Shown here one piece after another: positions 1 to 21,640 of a DNA stretch of 64,000 nucleotides. The stretch's first letter is position 1. Every line of letters begins with the position of its first letter. Made by a program: the position numbers and the translations under genes. The DNA is from Mycteria americana. Its lineage: Eukaryota > Chordata > Aves > Ciconiiformes > Ciconiidae. The notes under the pieces were generated by a model, which worked only from the letters and a program-made list of their open reading frames with translations, was not told where the DNA came from and made no database searches. Location: contig NC_134369.1 of the NCBI RefSeq assembly GCF_035582795.1, positions 55,118,001-55,182,000 of the forward strand, in the 5' to 3' direction.

Positions 1-960
1 AATTTGCAATTTTTTGATATGTAAACATGCTCTTTAATAATTGCTTAGCAGTGAAACATTATTTAAAATACTGCTCCCTGACACATTCACAGGCTTCTTG
101 CTGACTCACTCTTCAAGAATGGGATTTTGAAAAGAGCAACAAAAACACTCCAATAACAGAAATACTGAAGAATTTAGAAATTATGAGTGCCTCTAACCTA
201 CTTCTCCATTTAGATGGTTATTGTACCTAGCTTCGCAGATGTGCCAGCAAGTTTTTGCTGGTTTGAAACTCCCAACGTTTTTAAAGCGGTCCTGTAAGCC
301 TCTTACTGGTACAGAGAAGACTTTGTTATTTGTTTGCTTCTGGTTTATCTATGGTTATTTCAATTAGAGACATATAAAAACCCCACACGAGCGGTTACGG
401 CATGTCTGCAGCTCCTTATGCAACAGGGCTGTAGCGGGTTTTGGCCAGGCCCAAGGGGCCCGAGACACCCAACAACGTCCAGAAGTCCCAGATGGAGGCA
501 GGCCAACCTCGCGTGCCTCTGCACAGCCTCGCAGTCGGGTCTAATTTTGCAGAAGCATCTCTCTGTGTTGAAAGATTTTGCAGCGTTTCAGCAAGATATT
601 TAAGAGATCACTCATCACTTTATCGTGCATATCCTCCTCCAACTGTCACTCAAACTGTCACTTCGAGCAGCAGTCCAAGAAATGCTTCTCACACCGCTAG
701 TGGAAGGGCAGAATACGCAAATCGGTACTGCCACATTTTATACCTCTGGCACCCTGTGTTATGGAGAAAGAATGAGAAAAGATGCTTAGTCTTTCTGCTG
801 CTTTTTTATACAGAAACCCAGCTCTAAAGAGATAACTGACTGAGGAAAATCTTCTTCCTGCCAGTTCTGGCTCCCGAGCCAAGCAATTGCTATTGCTGCA
901 AGCTGCAGCAGCATGAAGAGGCGGGAAATCTAGCACTAGGGCTGCCGATACTGGCAGGAA
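1..960. other. intergenic, nothing recognised
   Basis: AT-rich DNA with short open frames on both strands that show no recognisable protein, no splice-site pattern and no repeat family I know. In mammals the EPCAM/MSH2 side of the locus lies upstream of CALM2, but no exon of either is visible here. Confidence 0.6.
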
Positions 961-1035
961 GGGCCGAGAGCGCCACGGACCTCGCAAGCCTCCGCGGGCG
1001 CGGCCAGGGCCGGGCTCCGAGCCGCCGCCGCCGCC

Positions 1036-1068
1036 ATGCACGCCGCCGGCCGCCGCCGTCCCCACTGA
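1036..1068 (+). other. 10-codon ORF with strong Kozak context in the CpG island
   Basis: The ATG at 1036 sits in GCCGCCATGC, close to an ideal vertebrate start context, and reads ten codons rich in Arg, Ala and Pro before TGA at 1066-1068. If the island is transcribed on + this could act as an upstream ORF. It may equally be a chance product of a GCC repeat. Confidence 0.2.
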
Positions 1069-1126
1069 AGCCCTCCAGTACACGCACGCCAGCATCTTCA
1101 CTTGACGCATTGCAGGTACAACGCAA

Positions 1127-1185
1127 CCAATCAGAGGGCTTGACTCTTACCAGCTAACCATTGCAGAGTCCCTTTAGCCAATCAG
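1127..1185 (+). promoter_or_regulatory. paired CCAAT boxes (NF-Y type)
   Basis: Two identical CCAATCAG octamers at 1127-1134 and 1178-1185 have starts 51 bp apart, with a degenerate CCATTG at 1158-1163 between them. CCAAT plus ATCAG flanks is the canonical NF-Y context, and repeated boxes a few helical turns apart are typical of TATA-less CpG promoters. The function is inferred. Confidence 0.5.
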
Positions 1186-1720
1186 GCGTTCCTTGACAAA
1201 CTGCTGCCTCAGTTGCCTCAGCACCGCTTCCGTCGGGCGCCGCCGTGCCAGGGCACGGTAACCTTCCGCGAGAGGATATAGGCCCTGCCGCCAGCGAAGG
1301 CGCAGGCGAGCTGCTCGCTGTCGGCGGCTGCGCGCCCAGGGCGGCGGGCTCGGGTGCCCTAGCGTTGCTCCCGATATCTTGGCCGCTGCCTCTCCCCCGC
1401 TGGCGCTGTGGGACCCGGCTGGGCGCCGGGCACTGCCGCCCCGCCAGCTGCGCGGCGGCCGCCTTCCCGCGGGCAGCTAACGGCCGCCGCCCCGGCCGAG
1501 CGCAGCACAGAGCTCTCCCGCCCCGGCGCCGCTGGCTGCGGGAAAGGGGGAAAAAGTTTCACTCGGGAGGCTGCAGGAGGCTCTGGGAAAGCAAAGCGTT
1601 TTGTGCTGTGCCGCCCGGACCCCTGCTGCTGGTTATGTTAATCGCCATCAGCAGTCCCTGCGTGGAGACCGGGAACCTGGAGAGTCACCAGAGCCGAGCC
1701 GAGCCAAAGCCTCAATTCAG

Positions 1721-4700
1721 GCAAATTTTAAAGTGACTCTAGAGGAGCTGCAGAGCTGTCTGTGCCAAGCCGGCAAATGGCATTTGCTAGAGACGCAGCT
1801 GAGAGCCCTGCAATGGCTTTCAGTTAATTGTGAATGTCAGCCATGGCACCTTTGAGAGTGACGAGCAGTACCCGTAGTGCTGGCTGCCGAGTGCACGGCG
1901 CCGGGGGGAGACGCGAGTCCCCTAACAAGGGGCAGGTGATAAGGGAAGCCTGGTGTCTTAACAAATTACTTAGATCTCCTGTAGCAAACTGAAGTGCCCA
2001 GCATATCGACAATTACTCCTCTATATCCTTCCTTTGGGGTGCATGGTTAAAAATCCACCGCCTTCCCCATACCCACAGACCAAGTAATAAATACACTTTA
2101 CTTTGAAGTGCAGGTTTAGATGTAGCTGTGTCTTCATGCCAACGCAACGCTGCGGTTCCTGGCCTGGGACAGTGGTGTGAGATCCCTTACCTTATCGAAC
2201 ATCCAGCTGGAACAACCCGCACGAGGGCCTGCAAGGGTATCTGAAGAGGTTTGCTCTCCAGAGGACGCTCCCTGGCCCCACTGGAGGCTGAGGGATTCAT
2301 GCGAGGATCTCGGGACAGCTGAAACTCTAACGATAACATTTTTTGCAAGAATTAAGCTAGATGACTACTTGGCACCCGTGGACCGATCGCGGAACACAGT
2401 TCATTTTTTTTGCAGAAGCTTGTGGGCCAGCAGTACGTCCCTGAGGAGAGAACAAGATGAGACAAACTAAAGAAAGAAGTGGGAGGAAGAGTAGGAAGGT
2501 ATCTATGTTTAAGTGATTTAACCCCATAATAATAATAACAAAATAGTCTATTTTGAGTCTTTTGCTTTTTGCTTATTTGATGCTGAATATCTTGTTTCAG
2601 TTATATTTTAGTTAAGGAGATTGGTGCTCTGTAAGCACCTAAAATAGAATATGGAGATAGAGACAGCAGAAGCAGAATGGATGCCAAAGTGAAATGATCT
2701 GGAGTGCTGAGCACTGCATCAGCCCACACACAGGCCCACCCCAAGGATAGTGATGCAGAGAAGTCTTAGATGGTGCTCCCTGCTTGGAAAAATGATGTCA
2801 GTATTGGCAGACCCAAAACTAAACTGAAGGCTAACCAAAATAAGCTCATTAGTTCCCTTCTATATAGCATCAAAATCCCATTCTCCGGTGCAGTGCACCT
2901 TTGTGTTAGGCTTGTGCTCTTTAACAACGCTGCTGACAGCTTCACAGCCATCATGTAACAGTGCACTTACTAAATATAAGTACTTCATTAGCATCTAGCA
3001 TACTTCTGCTACCACAAAAATAATAACAAATAGCCATACTGTGGGGAAGGTCAATGCTGCTTGCCAGGAAAGGTGTGCACAAAGTGTAGATGCCTGGGAC
3101 AGACGAGATTTTAGGCATATTCTTATTTCACAGAATCTGACAGCCTCAGAATAAGGCAGGCAGAACAGATATTTAATTAGGTAGCTGATGTGAACTGTAC
3201 CCTCACAAAAACGTTGGGAAGAACAGCAGGCCCCATGGGACAGCTCTATTTTCCAGGTTTACAAAGAAAGACGGGTTTTCTCAGTACCATTTCTGGAATT
3301 TCAACAATGATGTGAGGTGCTTTAGGATGGAGGCACATGCATACTCTGTCAGACATTTTAAGAGGCTGGACTTCACACGTGCTAGTGCCCCCAAAAGTAA
3401 GAACCTAAAGTTCTAGACAAAGAACTGGATCAAAGAGAAACCTTTAGGGGGATATCAGAACCTATATTCTGGAGGCATCAGATATTCCTGTTGTTTTAAA
3501 ATTCCTTTTCACTAAAAGACTTAAAAAAAGACAAGCCCTCAGTAGAGGATTGCCTAGGTACTGCCATGCCAGGTTCCCAGGGGAGAGGCAGTCTGTTGGC
3601 TCTCCGGCAATAGGCTGCGGAGATTGGAATTTATTTTTACAGTTTCTTGGAACTGATGCTAGAAATGCATCTTGTCTTCAAGGTTGTTGAAAAACTTAGG
3701 GTGTCCCCCCCAAAAAAATGGTGATCAGGCAGTTGAAGAAGTTATTTTATGGTCAGGTGGGTTTATTATTGATGCAGGCACAAACAACATAAAATAGCTG
3801 TCTGAAGAAGTGGAATGATTCCATAGCTTTCTTCATGTACTTAAGACAAATGAAGAAGAGTATCACCTGGCAATGATTCTGGTTTCTAGCATCTGTAATT
3901 TGGGATGTATGTATAATACTTCGCACCTCAAGCCAGCTCCATAGTATGGCGGGTTAGAATACCAGATGTCTCTTGGACGGCAGTATTTGACATCCATTAA
4001 CTCAAGTGGTTTTGATCTTGTAGCTTCTTATCCCAAGGAATCTGACAAACTGATAGAAACTCCTCGTTTTGGGTGTGTGAGAGAAAGGAAGGGAAGAATA
4101 AATCCCTAACTGATGCAAATTAACATGGATTTATTGACTTCAGGGCATGTTTACAGTGGCTGAAAATCTGTACGAGAAACTATGATTCTGATTTAAAATT
4201 ATGATCACCCTTGAACTGCATATGTGGAGCTGTTGAATTTTTTACGTCTAGCTGTACCATGAAGACTTATGACAGCCCTATCTGACCCAAAAAATTTTTT
4301 TTAAAAATAGACCTACTACAAAATTACAATTTGGGGTTAAATAAGGGAGACTTGGCCATTAGAGGATGTATCTGTGGATTTTACATACCTGTCTGCCTAT
4401 GTCATATATATTCTCATACATATATTCGTTAAATTTAGCTGGGACTTTTATTGCAAAATTAATGCCCCAGTTTGCCCCGCAGGAATATTCAGATGAAAAT
4501 GAATTACTCATGGACAAAGGAGAGGTGTAAAAAACAATGCAAATGGCTCATTTAATAATTTCCGTTATGTAAAAAAGCAATCTTGAGTATCTTTGAAGAT
4601 TTTTTTTTCCTACATTAAATAGGACGAACTGAAATGAGAAGCAATGGTACTGGAGTTGAACGAACTGATTTCCAACCTTTCTTCAGGACTTAAATTCTGA

Positions 4701-7700
4701 AGCATATTTGTTTACCATTGTTTATTATACCATTATAAGCTATATATTGGTTCAAAATCTGTAGCCAACAGCAACAGCTGTTCAGCTTTTATCTGTTAGT
4801 TCTAAGACAGAAATTTGAACCTATAAAGTAAACCAGTTTTTGGACCACTCAGTTTTCCAGCATATTCTTAAGAAATGAAATGCAAACTCAAGCCATTCCT
4901 AATAAGGTGAATCTGACTAAGACTTGTTTTATTGTTTGTTATATTGTATCATTTAAAATTTTGAGGAATCCATCTACTGAAATTAGAAACAGAACTTTTC
5001 CGATCATTAGAATGACTGGTCCATACATATCTTTCTATACAGAATATTTTAAAATATATTTGTAGTAAATATAAATTACTTTTCTTTGACAGATGTATTA
5101 ACTGGAATTATTGTTAGGGAATATAATTCATATACATGTATCCAACAATGAAGAAGCATGATGTAGGTATGCTTGACAATGTTATGTAAAAATATGAAAT
5201 ACTTAGCAAACACATACATAAATACTCTCTCCTCTTCTGCATTTGATTCTTGAAAACTAGTGGATATAATTTGTCTTTTATCTGTAAAAAAACTAATGAT
5301 AACAAAACATAAACAATAGAAAATGGAACGAGTAACTTCTGTTTATATCATGAATCATCCAATGTTTACCTTCCTATGAAACTGGCAATTGCAAAAACTG
5401 AGAAGGAAAATCCTGTTTTCACATACTCCAATGTTGCTAGAGAACTCTTCATAGGACTATGAAGAAAGGTTGGTTTTTTAAGACTGTGTGAAAAAGTTTT
5501 GTTCTTTTAAAATGTATTTTACATTTCAAGTGTAAAAAAGTAGGGAAAAGCTCTTTGTTTTGAAAGAATTATTTTATAATGTTTAATCTGCAAGATGCAT
5601 GTCTGAGTTTATGTATGGGAGCAGGTCTGTAATTCCCACCTGTGCAAGTCTTTTTAAGATAGGATCTTTAAGGTTCCCAACTTAAACTGCCCTAAGTTTA
5701 AAACACAAAACTTTTCAAATTATTGGGCCTCAAGGATGCCAATTTACATAGCTACGTAGAAAAGGAGTCACAAATTTAATTGCAATGCGTAAATAATTTA
5801 GTTCTACCCAACGGCTAAATCAGTTTTATATCACCATCTAAAACTTTACAAGACAACGGACACTCAACGTAGGTAGCAACTACTACTATTCAATTACATA
5901 GATGGCCTTCTAACACTTAATGCTCAGTGAAAATCCATAATTGTGTGTGATTTTGATACACACCAGTGGGAAGGAGGCAAATATAAAGAAACCATGAGCA
6001 TATAAAAGATTGGGGAGTTTTGGTTTTTTCGTCTCTCTCTCAAAAAAGAAACAGTAATCTACAGGGACATTTATGTTCCCATTTAAAAGAGCTACCAGGT
6101 CTGGAAATGTAAATGTTAAGATTAAAGCGATTTTTATTTTCACATCTTGTATAAACGTGGTCAAATTTAATTCTGTTCTAGCTTTTTATTTCAATGGAGT
6201 TCCACCCACTTATTTGCAATCTTAGTGAAGCTCATGGAGTATTTTTATAAGGATACTGGCTTAGATTTTCACAGCTGCCAATGGCATTTAGAAACATTAA
6301 TTTTGTGGAAAACAGTCTCCCCAGAAAACATTGCCTATATGAACAGAATTTTGTAGAGGGGTGAAAACTATTTTCTGATATACCAACAGAATTCCAATTG
6401 ACTTGAAAAGCAGTACAACAAATTCAGACCCGCTTTGGGTAGCTCACACATGTAACTGGCAATATTATAGCCATGAAAACTAATTATGAATTTGTTCCAG
6501 TTGCACAGATGTTGCACGCATGTAGGTACTTGATTTTGGCTACTTATACTTCTAAGTTATTATATACTTGTTATCTATGCTTATCGCCATAATATCAGCC
6601 TCCCAGCTGTGCATTAAATGATATCACAAACTTCTGTCCATCTGTTCTCACATCCGTTCTCCCAGGGCAGATGTCTCTGAAATGTTTTAATTTTGATTTT
6701 TTTTTAACTTATGTATATATAATATGAGAGAACAATTGATACGTGTGAGGTCATGTTCTTCAGTGCCTATGTTAACAAAGCCAAGGTTGAAAAGCACACC
6801 TTGCATGTAAGTAGTAAGGTTTATTATTTTTCTGAGTTCTTAACAGAACTCCTCCTTCTATCTTAGGCTGCTCCCAAAGAATGGACATGCCAAGTCTCTG
6901 CAGAAACACAGACCAACACTGTAGCCTTACAATCATATTAAGGCAAAATTTAGAAATTTAATACTAGGTAGAATGGTTACAAGTCTTTCACTGCAACTAA
7001 TAAATTTATAAAATCATCTTTTGTTAATATTACAGCTTAAACACAAGTCAACAAAAGTGCTTAGTGATAGAGAGTAAGATAATTTAGAACAGTAAATCTA
7101 TCCAGTCAGAAATTCATCTTAATAGCTATCGCATAGCCCTCTGTTCATAAAAATGCTCTGCAGCAATGGGATGGCCAAGTTCTATGGTTTTAGGCACAAA
7201 TACTGAGTAATTCCATGGCCCAGTCCAGCTCCCACTGAGATCCAGGAGATTTTGAATGAGACTGTAGAAGATCCTGGCAAATCATTTGACATTGTATGTC
7301 ATTGGAATGACAGGGTCATTTCTTGCCTGCCCACAACTGAATGTAAATTTTAAGAGAACAAAGAATACTGATCAAAATCTAGCTGTACAATTGAGTGAAA
7401 GCAAATTTACAAGGAGCAGGCAGATGCCAGTTTAGATGAGGTTTTTTCTACATTAAATAAGCAGCAAAACATTAGCATTGTTTTCTTTACATTTATCACT
7501 GCCATATGTCAAATTAGGAAAAAAAATTCCCCTCAGTCAGAATGTTATTTTGGAGCATTAACTGTGAAATATTTTCAAATACAGAATGATGCAATTTAAC
7601 AGAAACTACTGCAGAACCTAAAACTGTGGCACCTGAATTGATCATCCTGAAATTTTTCTTAAATAAAGCAAGATAACTATATTCCAAACTACTTTAAAAG

Positions 7701-9530
7701 TAACTTTATTTTAAAATTCCATTTTTAATATAAATTAATTATTAGTGTGAACCATCATCAAGTGTTAGCAAAAGTAGATACAAGAAGTGAAAAAAAAAAT
7801 AGGAATAAACGCACAGCAATCCTTCTACTCAAAGGCCCTGTTAATCTTTGGCAACATTCACTGAATGTGACTGAGTGGCTTTTTACTTCACATTTCCAAG
7901 TTTCTTCACATATGTCCAAAAGCTAGTTTGTAAGAGAATCTACATAAATTTTAATTACTTGTCTCATAGTCTCTCCTCAACAAATAGATCTAATCCCTTC
8001 ACTTTTTAACAAGTGAAGGTTTGGATCAATGGAAGAACATATTACATGCACTTAAAAGTAACTTTAAAGAGACTGAAATAAGGCACCCACATTCTAAACC
8101 GTCACATTTAAATGTTGGTAAGGTTATTCTCCTGATACCTTCAGCCTTCCACGTTAGAAACATTTTGGCCAAAGACCATGAGACTACATTAGCTATTTAT
8201 CTTTGCGAGATAATTGTACAAATTTCTTAGCTCAATATTTATATAGAATTCAGTGTTTCAATACTGAGATCTTCACCTATGTAAGACCAGTACAATGAGG
8301 AGGATGGTTTGTACGTGAACATCGTTCTTCATGCATCCCTGTGAAGGGAGTTCCAAGATTCACTTAAGCAAGCAAAAGCTCTTGTAGCCCACATCAGTCA
8401 AACATTGTGCCATGTTTTCCAGAAAGAAATTAAGCTGGGAAAATAAGAGCTTAAAATTGGTCTGGTTTGAAAACAAAAGATCAATCTGCATGTTCTTCCA
8501 TAGCAAAAAAAAAAAAAATCCAACATCACTGCTTAGTAGTTTAAAAAAAAAAGTATATTAAAAGTAGGAGGCTGGGCATTCTGCATCTAAAATGGAAGCT
8601 GTCTATAAACCTATCATTTGCAGACTAGCCAGCTGCAAATTGGTTTTCTGACACCATTTCATATACTAGTTCCTACACAAATGTTAGGATGGTTTGGGGA
8701 CCAAACTATGATACATTAAATATGCTATTTTCTTTGCTAGGAGAAATCCTTCTAGATTGTAAACAGGTAACTGTTGTGTTTGCCAACCTATCCCTGTGTT
8801 CCGGAAAGGCAAGCAAATTGTAACTTCAGTGGTAGAGCTATTGAAATTGTTAAACAAATAGAACCAGCTGATTTTGTCTTTATTTCAAACACTGAAAGTA
8901 TGCACAATTTTTAAAAAACAGAAAAATGTATTTTAAGAGATTTAGTGCTATACTGCAAGCAGATCATCACAATTATGACCACATTGGAAATACTGCTAGC
9001 CTCCCAATCCAGAGAGGCCCAAACTAAAACCTTAAGTAAAAACATCTTGAACTACAAGGAAGCTCAAAATCTAAGGGTACCTGTCATGAACGGAACCAAA
9101 ATCCTTGATTCCAATGTGGGTCTATGTTTGTGCTTCCATACCTATTAAAGGAGGTACAGTGTGAATGCTACAGTATTTACCTGGGTTATTATCAGTTGGT
9201 GGACAAAATCCTCAAACCCAGAGCAGACAGAGGAGAAATGAAGAAAACATTTGACATCAGGAGATACTTTTGCTGCCTCGCACTTGTAGGCTACAGCCGT
9301 TCCGCTGAGAAGGGGCTGAAGTGACACGTCAGTTGTTGTAGACCATCTGATTCGGGATTGAATTTTACCGTCATCTAGATTTTGGTGCTTGACAAAAGCC
9401 CTACGATTAAAAAAAGGCAGCTGTGCTCGCTTCAACATACCAGCTTTACAGTCTCTGTCGTAGCCCCCTTGTCGTTCAGATTTCCCCGAAGAATGTGCTT
9501 TATTAACGCAACCCCCATCCCCCTGCCATC
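1721..9530. other. AT-rich intergenic desert
   Basis: About 7.8 kb of AT-rich, CpG-poor DNA. All open frames are short and none looks like a known protein. Homopolymer and AAT-type simple runs occur (for example near 2526, 4300, 7790 and 8510). A faint old-repeat resemblance at 7200-7260 (a 'cagctcccactgag' type phrase) is too weak to name. No RNA gene was seen. Confidence 0.5.
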
Positions 9531-10250
9531 ATCCTCTCCCGGGTGCCGCTCCGGGCTCCCCGGGGGAGCGCAGGCCACCGCGCCGCCAGCGGGGATGCTG
9601 TCTAGAAAAAAACAGCACCAAGTCGGCCGAGATTCCCCGCAGCCCCGGGGTCCCTGCCTAGAGAGCGACGGGGAGATGGGCAGAGGCCTCGCCGCGGGGC
9701 CGGCGGGGTCCCCGCAGTGACGCAGCCCCGCGGCGGGCAGCTCTCCCCCGCCGGCCCGGCCGCCCCCCGCGGGCTCCGCCGAGCAAATGGCCGCTGCCGG
9801 GGCCAGGCGGCCCTCGACCCTCGCCGCCCGGCTTGGAGGGGGCGGCCGCGCAGCCCGCGGCGGGCTGCAGCCGTGTCGCCGCGGGAGCGGGGCTTCTTCC
9901 TCGAGCGGGTGGGGGGGGGGGAGCTGGTCGCCCGCCTGTCCCTGCGTGGCTCTTACCTCAGGGGGCGAGGAGACAAGGGAAGGGGAGAGGAGCACGGCGG
10001 GGGGAGGGCGGCGGGCACCGCTGGGCTGGAGCCCGCCGCGGCCCCGGCTCCCGCAGCGGGCAGGCGGCTGCCGGCCGCGCCTCTGGGGGCGAGCGGCCGC
10101 GGGGCTGCGGGGGGGGAAGCGGGCCCGCCGGGGGAGGGGAGGGGCCGGGCCGCGGAGGGGGCAGGGCTGCTCGCCGCAGTCACCCTCACACATACCGCGC
10201 CGGGGAGGAGAGAAAAAGGCCCCGCTCCGGCGGAGGGATACAGCCCTACA

Positions 10251-10256
10251 TATATA
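10251..10256 (+). promoter_or_regulatory. CALM2: TATA box of CALM2
   Basis: TATATA within CATATATAGCGGGGCGG, the only such AT block in about 700 bp of GC-rich DNA and about 113 bp upstream of the start codon. It predicts transcription start near 10280. A GC-box-like GGGGCGGCGC follows it directly. Confidence 0.7.
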
Positions 10257-10280
10257 GCGGGGCGGCGCAGGCTCACACCC

Positions 10281-10368
10281 CCAGCACTTCTCCGAGCCGC
10301 GCCGGGGAGGAGGCAGCAGCCACCGCCGCTCGTGGTCGCGCAGTTCGTGCAGCCGCCGCCGCCGCGCC
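10281..10368 (+). other. CALM2: CALM2 5' UTR (start approximate)
   Basis: The leader is inferred from the TATA position, about 90 nt, very GC-rich, ending in a GCC repeat directly before ATG. No upstream ATG occurs in this stretch. The transcription start is an estimate of 25-30 bp below the TATA box. Confidence 0.55.
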
Positions 10369-18753
<8,385 letters not shown>

Positions 18754-18975
18754 AGAGACCTCCTTTACACCTTTTTTCCTCTAGAAGAATCAAATTGAAT
18801 CTTTTACTTACCTCTTGCAAAAAAAATGTTCATTTATTCATTCTGTTTCTGTATAGCAAAACTGAATGTCAAAATACCTTCTGTCCACAAACTGCATGTA
18901 ATGGTTGGTGGTCCTGTCCCCAAAAGATAAAGTTAAACATCAGTTTTACAATATAAATAATTGTACTACCTTGAA

Positions 18976-18981
18976 AATAAA
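18976..18981 (+). promoter_or_regulatory. CALM2: proximal polyadenylation signal of CALM2
   Basis: AATAAA about 225 nt after the stop codon, followed by an A-rich tract. Would give the short transcript form. Confidence 0.65.
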
Positions 18982-19596
18982 AAAAAAGGAAGCACTTAGT
19001 GAACTCAAAAGTTCCATTTGCTAATGACTATTACACTGTTTGGGCTGGCCAGTTTTTCATGCATGCAGCTTGACAATTGAGCACAGTCAGACATTTGTAT
19101 TAAAAGGAAAAAACAACCTAAAAGATCCACTCTTTTGTTCAACAGTGGATTCTAGTTCAATTTGTAGTATAAATTGTCATAGCTGGTTTACTTTAAAATT
19201 GGTTTATACCTCAGGATGGTATGCAGCAAAATGGTTGAAGGATGCAAAACTTAGAGAAAATGCCCTAAAGGTTGAATGGTTCTCCTGTACGTAGCAGTGT
19301 GCTCCAAAAATACGATGATCTTAACTATGGATGGCATGTCTGTGTTAAAATACTGGTTTAACATTGTCTGCATTGCACTATAGTGAAACGGGTGTCGGGC
19401 TGTTACCGTTCACAAAATTTTTAAAAGAAACCTTCACCAAGGGAGCATCTTTGGACTCTCATATTTTTAAAACCTTCTGTACCATGACTTGGAGCTGGCG
19501 GAGTAGCCTGTGGACTTCAGCACAACTATCAACATTGCTGTTCAAGATATTACAATTTATGTCCATTCCAAGTTGTAAATGCTAGTCTTTTTTTCC

Positions 19597-19602
19597 AATA
19601 AA
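19597..19602 (+). promoter_or_regulatory. CALM2: distal polyadenylation signal of CALM2
   Basis: AATAAA in TTTTCCAATAAAAGACCATT, with a GT-rich downstream element (GGTGGTGTTAAATG) about 20 nt later. Cleavage is expected near 19615-19625. The flanking words match my memory of the mammalian CALM2 mRNA end. Confidence 0.8.
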
Positions 19603-19620
19603 AGACCATTAACTTAAAGG

Positions 19621-21499
19621 TGGTGTTAAATGCTTTGTAAAGCTAAAATATATATATAATTGAGATGATAAACCAAAAAAGCAGTAGGAGGGAAGTGTTT
19701 CTATGAATGACTTGCTGCTAAATTATAATGCACATGTATGCAATAAGTTATCCCCTATCTTTTCAAGATGGCAAGAACTGACCTCCTGTAACCCAAGACC
19801 TTTGCTATAAATAAATGAACTTGTGCTTGCCTTTCATATTACGACAATGTTAATTTAGTTGGTCTCAAAGTCGTGTAATGCTGACTCGTCAACTATCAGC
19901 ACAGAAGTAACACCTCATTTCACTAAAGTGAAGAGCTCTGAGCATGCATGGCAATACTGGGGAAAACATGTATAGGTTGCTTATGTTTTTTTGACAGGTT
20001 ATAGAAACTAGTTGGAGAATTTAAACAGCATGGACTTCATAGATATCTATGGTTCTCAAACATGCCAAAAATGCATTTCTCTACCCACAGAAAGAAAATA
20101 AAAGGACATTTCTTTTACAATATGTAAAAAAAAAAAAAACTTAAGCCTTTTTGGAAAGTGGGGCTATTATGTCTTGACTATCTTCTCAAACACTTGCATG
20201 AATTTTGTGGGGTGGAGAAGAGGACTAGGGTTAATTTTAAAACCATCTTGTTACTTCAGCTTTGCATGCACTAGCAGTGCTTAGTCATTCCAGGTCTCTG
20301 AGTAAGTGTTCTCTGATCCTTCAGCTTCCTCATGAATGAGTGGCAAAGCAGCTGTGTCCACTCTTCTTTGTTTGAAAGAAGAATGCTTTTTCTTTTTTTT
20401 TTAAATAGCAGAGCCTCCATGTGGAAGGCTTTTATGTTTGGGAGGGAGGGACGGACTACAGGTTAATTACTTGACTGTAAGTTTGTTTCCAAACACAACT
20501 GGAGTTGCAAACCATAATTGCTTAATTGCCTTTGGTTTTGGAGAGTATGGATACTCTCTTGAAAGGGATGCAAGTCTCCATTCATCCTGTCTAACTGAGG
20601 TGCCTGTGTTAAGAACTGGTTGCTTGAAATGCAGCTTTGCTCAGTGGGGGTCAAGAGACACCCCCAGAAGGCAATTGAGACTATCTGCCTTCAGTGATTT
20701 TTTTTTTTTTCCCCTCCGGGGGGGTGGGAGGAGTTCTGGGGACTGGGGACCCAGACACCTTAACCAAGTGCCTAAAAGTTAGATGGGCTGAATGTAGGCA
20801 ATTGTTTAGATCTCTAGTTGTTGCAAAGGCTTTTTGCTATGGCTGTGTACGCTGTCTTAGCAAACTGGCTATGATAATGGGAATGTCTGACTACCATTTG
20901 AAAGTAGAGTCTTGCATGGCAGCTGCCAACTGCTACTTTGGTAGTGCTTGAGAGGCTGCACTGATTCTGTAGACCAGCTTTTAAAGAGAACGTACTCAAG
21001 AGACAGGCAAGGTAGGAGCAATGGTTGCTGCTCTGAACTAATTACTTTTCTGCCTGAGTGTGCAGAGAGATCTTGTCTAGTAGGTAAATGCTTCTTACCA
21101 TCTATTTGTCATTCACTCACGGTTGGTAGGGTAGTTCATTTAAGAACAGCTGCTTTTAGCTTATTCAGTGTGCTCTGTGCTTGCTAGCAAAGAGACCTCA
21201 TTCCTGCAAGAGGTTCTTGGCTTGATTAGAAATTGTCTGGCAGTGTGCAGTGTTGGTATGCCCTGTAACTGAATCTGCCTGGAGGTATCTAATTATTAAC
21301 TGACTTCAGTACCACATCAACCTCGAGTAAATGTATCCTCTGTACAGGACTTTAGCTCTGTTCCCTTCTGCATAGTGAATATCTAGAGAAATGAAATGGT
21401 GTCATCAAGGACTTTTTTTTTATTTTTTTTTTTCCTGTGAGTGTGTGTGTGTGGCTTTGGCTTTTTCCAAATGTGAAAGTGTGGGCTGGATACACTTGG
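19621..21499. other. intergenic, nothing recognised
   Basis: Further AATAAA words occur at 19810 and near 20095, but no evidence of longer CALM2 transcripts. A GT dinucleotide run of about 6 repeats lies at 21441-21453. Open frames here are short and unrecognised. Confidence 0.5.
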
Positions 21500-21640
21500 T
21501 GCATGGCTTAGAAACATGGGACTGGAAAGAACTTCCTGGGTCATCAGATCCAGTCCCCTGCTATTGCAGGCAACCGTGTCATATAATCCTTTTAATAAAC
21601 TGATCAAGCTTAACCACCTGCTTGTAAGTGGCTTGTTTTC
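21500..21640 (-). mobile_element. degraded CR1-type LINE tail
   Basis: The + strand phrases GGACTGGAAAGAACTTCCTG, then a 'tcatcagatccagtcccctgc' phrase, match the reverse complement of the 3' region of amniote CR1 elements (typical form 'ggactggaagggacct...tcatctagtccagtcccctgc'). It is an old, diverged, non-coding fragment in minus orientation. Edges are approximate. Confidence 0.7.

Larger units (their letters stand above)
961..1720. promoter_or_regulatory. CpG island, orphan promoter candidate
   Basis: CpG dinucleotides and GC content rise abruptly against AT-rich flanks. The island contains GCC runs, an ETS-like CTTCCG near 1228 and a CCAAT-box cluster at 1127-1185. Such islands in vertebrates usually mark a promoter. 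The direction and the transcript cannot be read from sequence: a minus-strand frame (697-1110) and a plus-strand frame (1245-1736) are both open, but neither resembles a known protein. It lies about 9 kb upstream of the CALM2 start, so it could drive a non-coding RNA, a distant gene or an alternative CALM2 leader. Confidence 0.6.
18754..19620 (+). other. CALM2: CALM2 3' UTR
   Basis: About 870 nt after the stop codon. Phrases such as CTAGAAGAATCAAATTGAAT, TTCATTTATTCATTCTGTTT and GGTTGGTGGTCCTGTCCCC match the mammalian CALM2 3' UTR as I recall it, which is the basis for the paralogue call. Two polyadenylation signals (18976 and 19597) predict a short and a long mRNA. The ORF-like stretches in this region are not coding. 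Confidence 0.88.
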
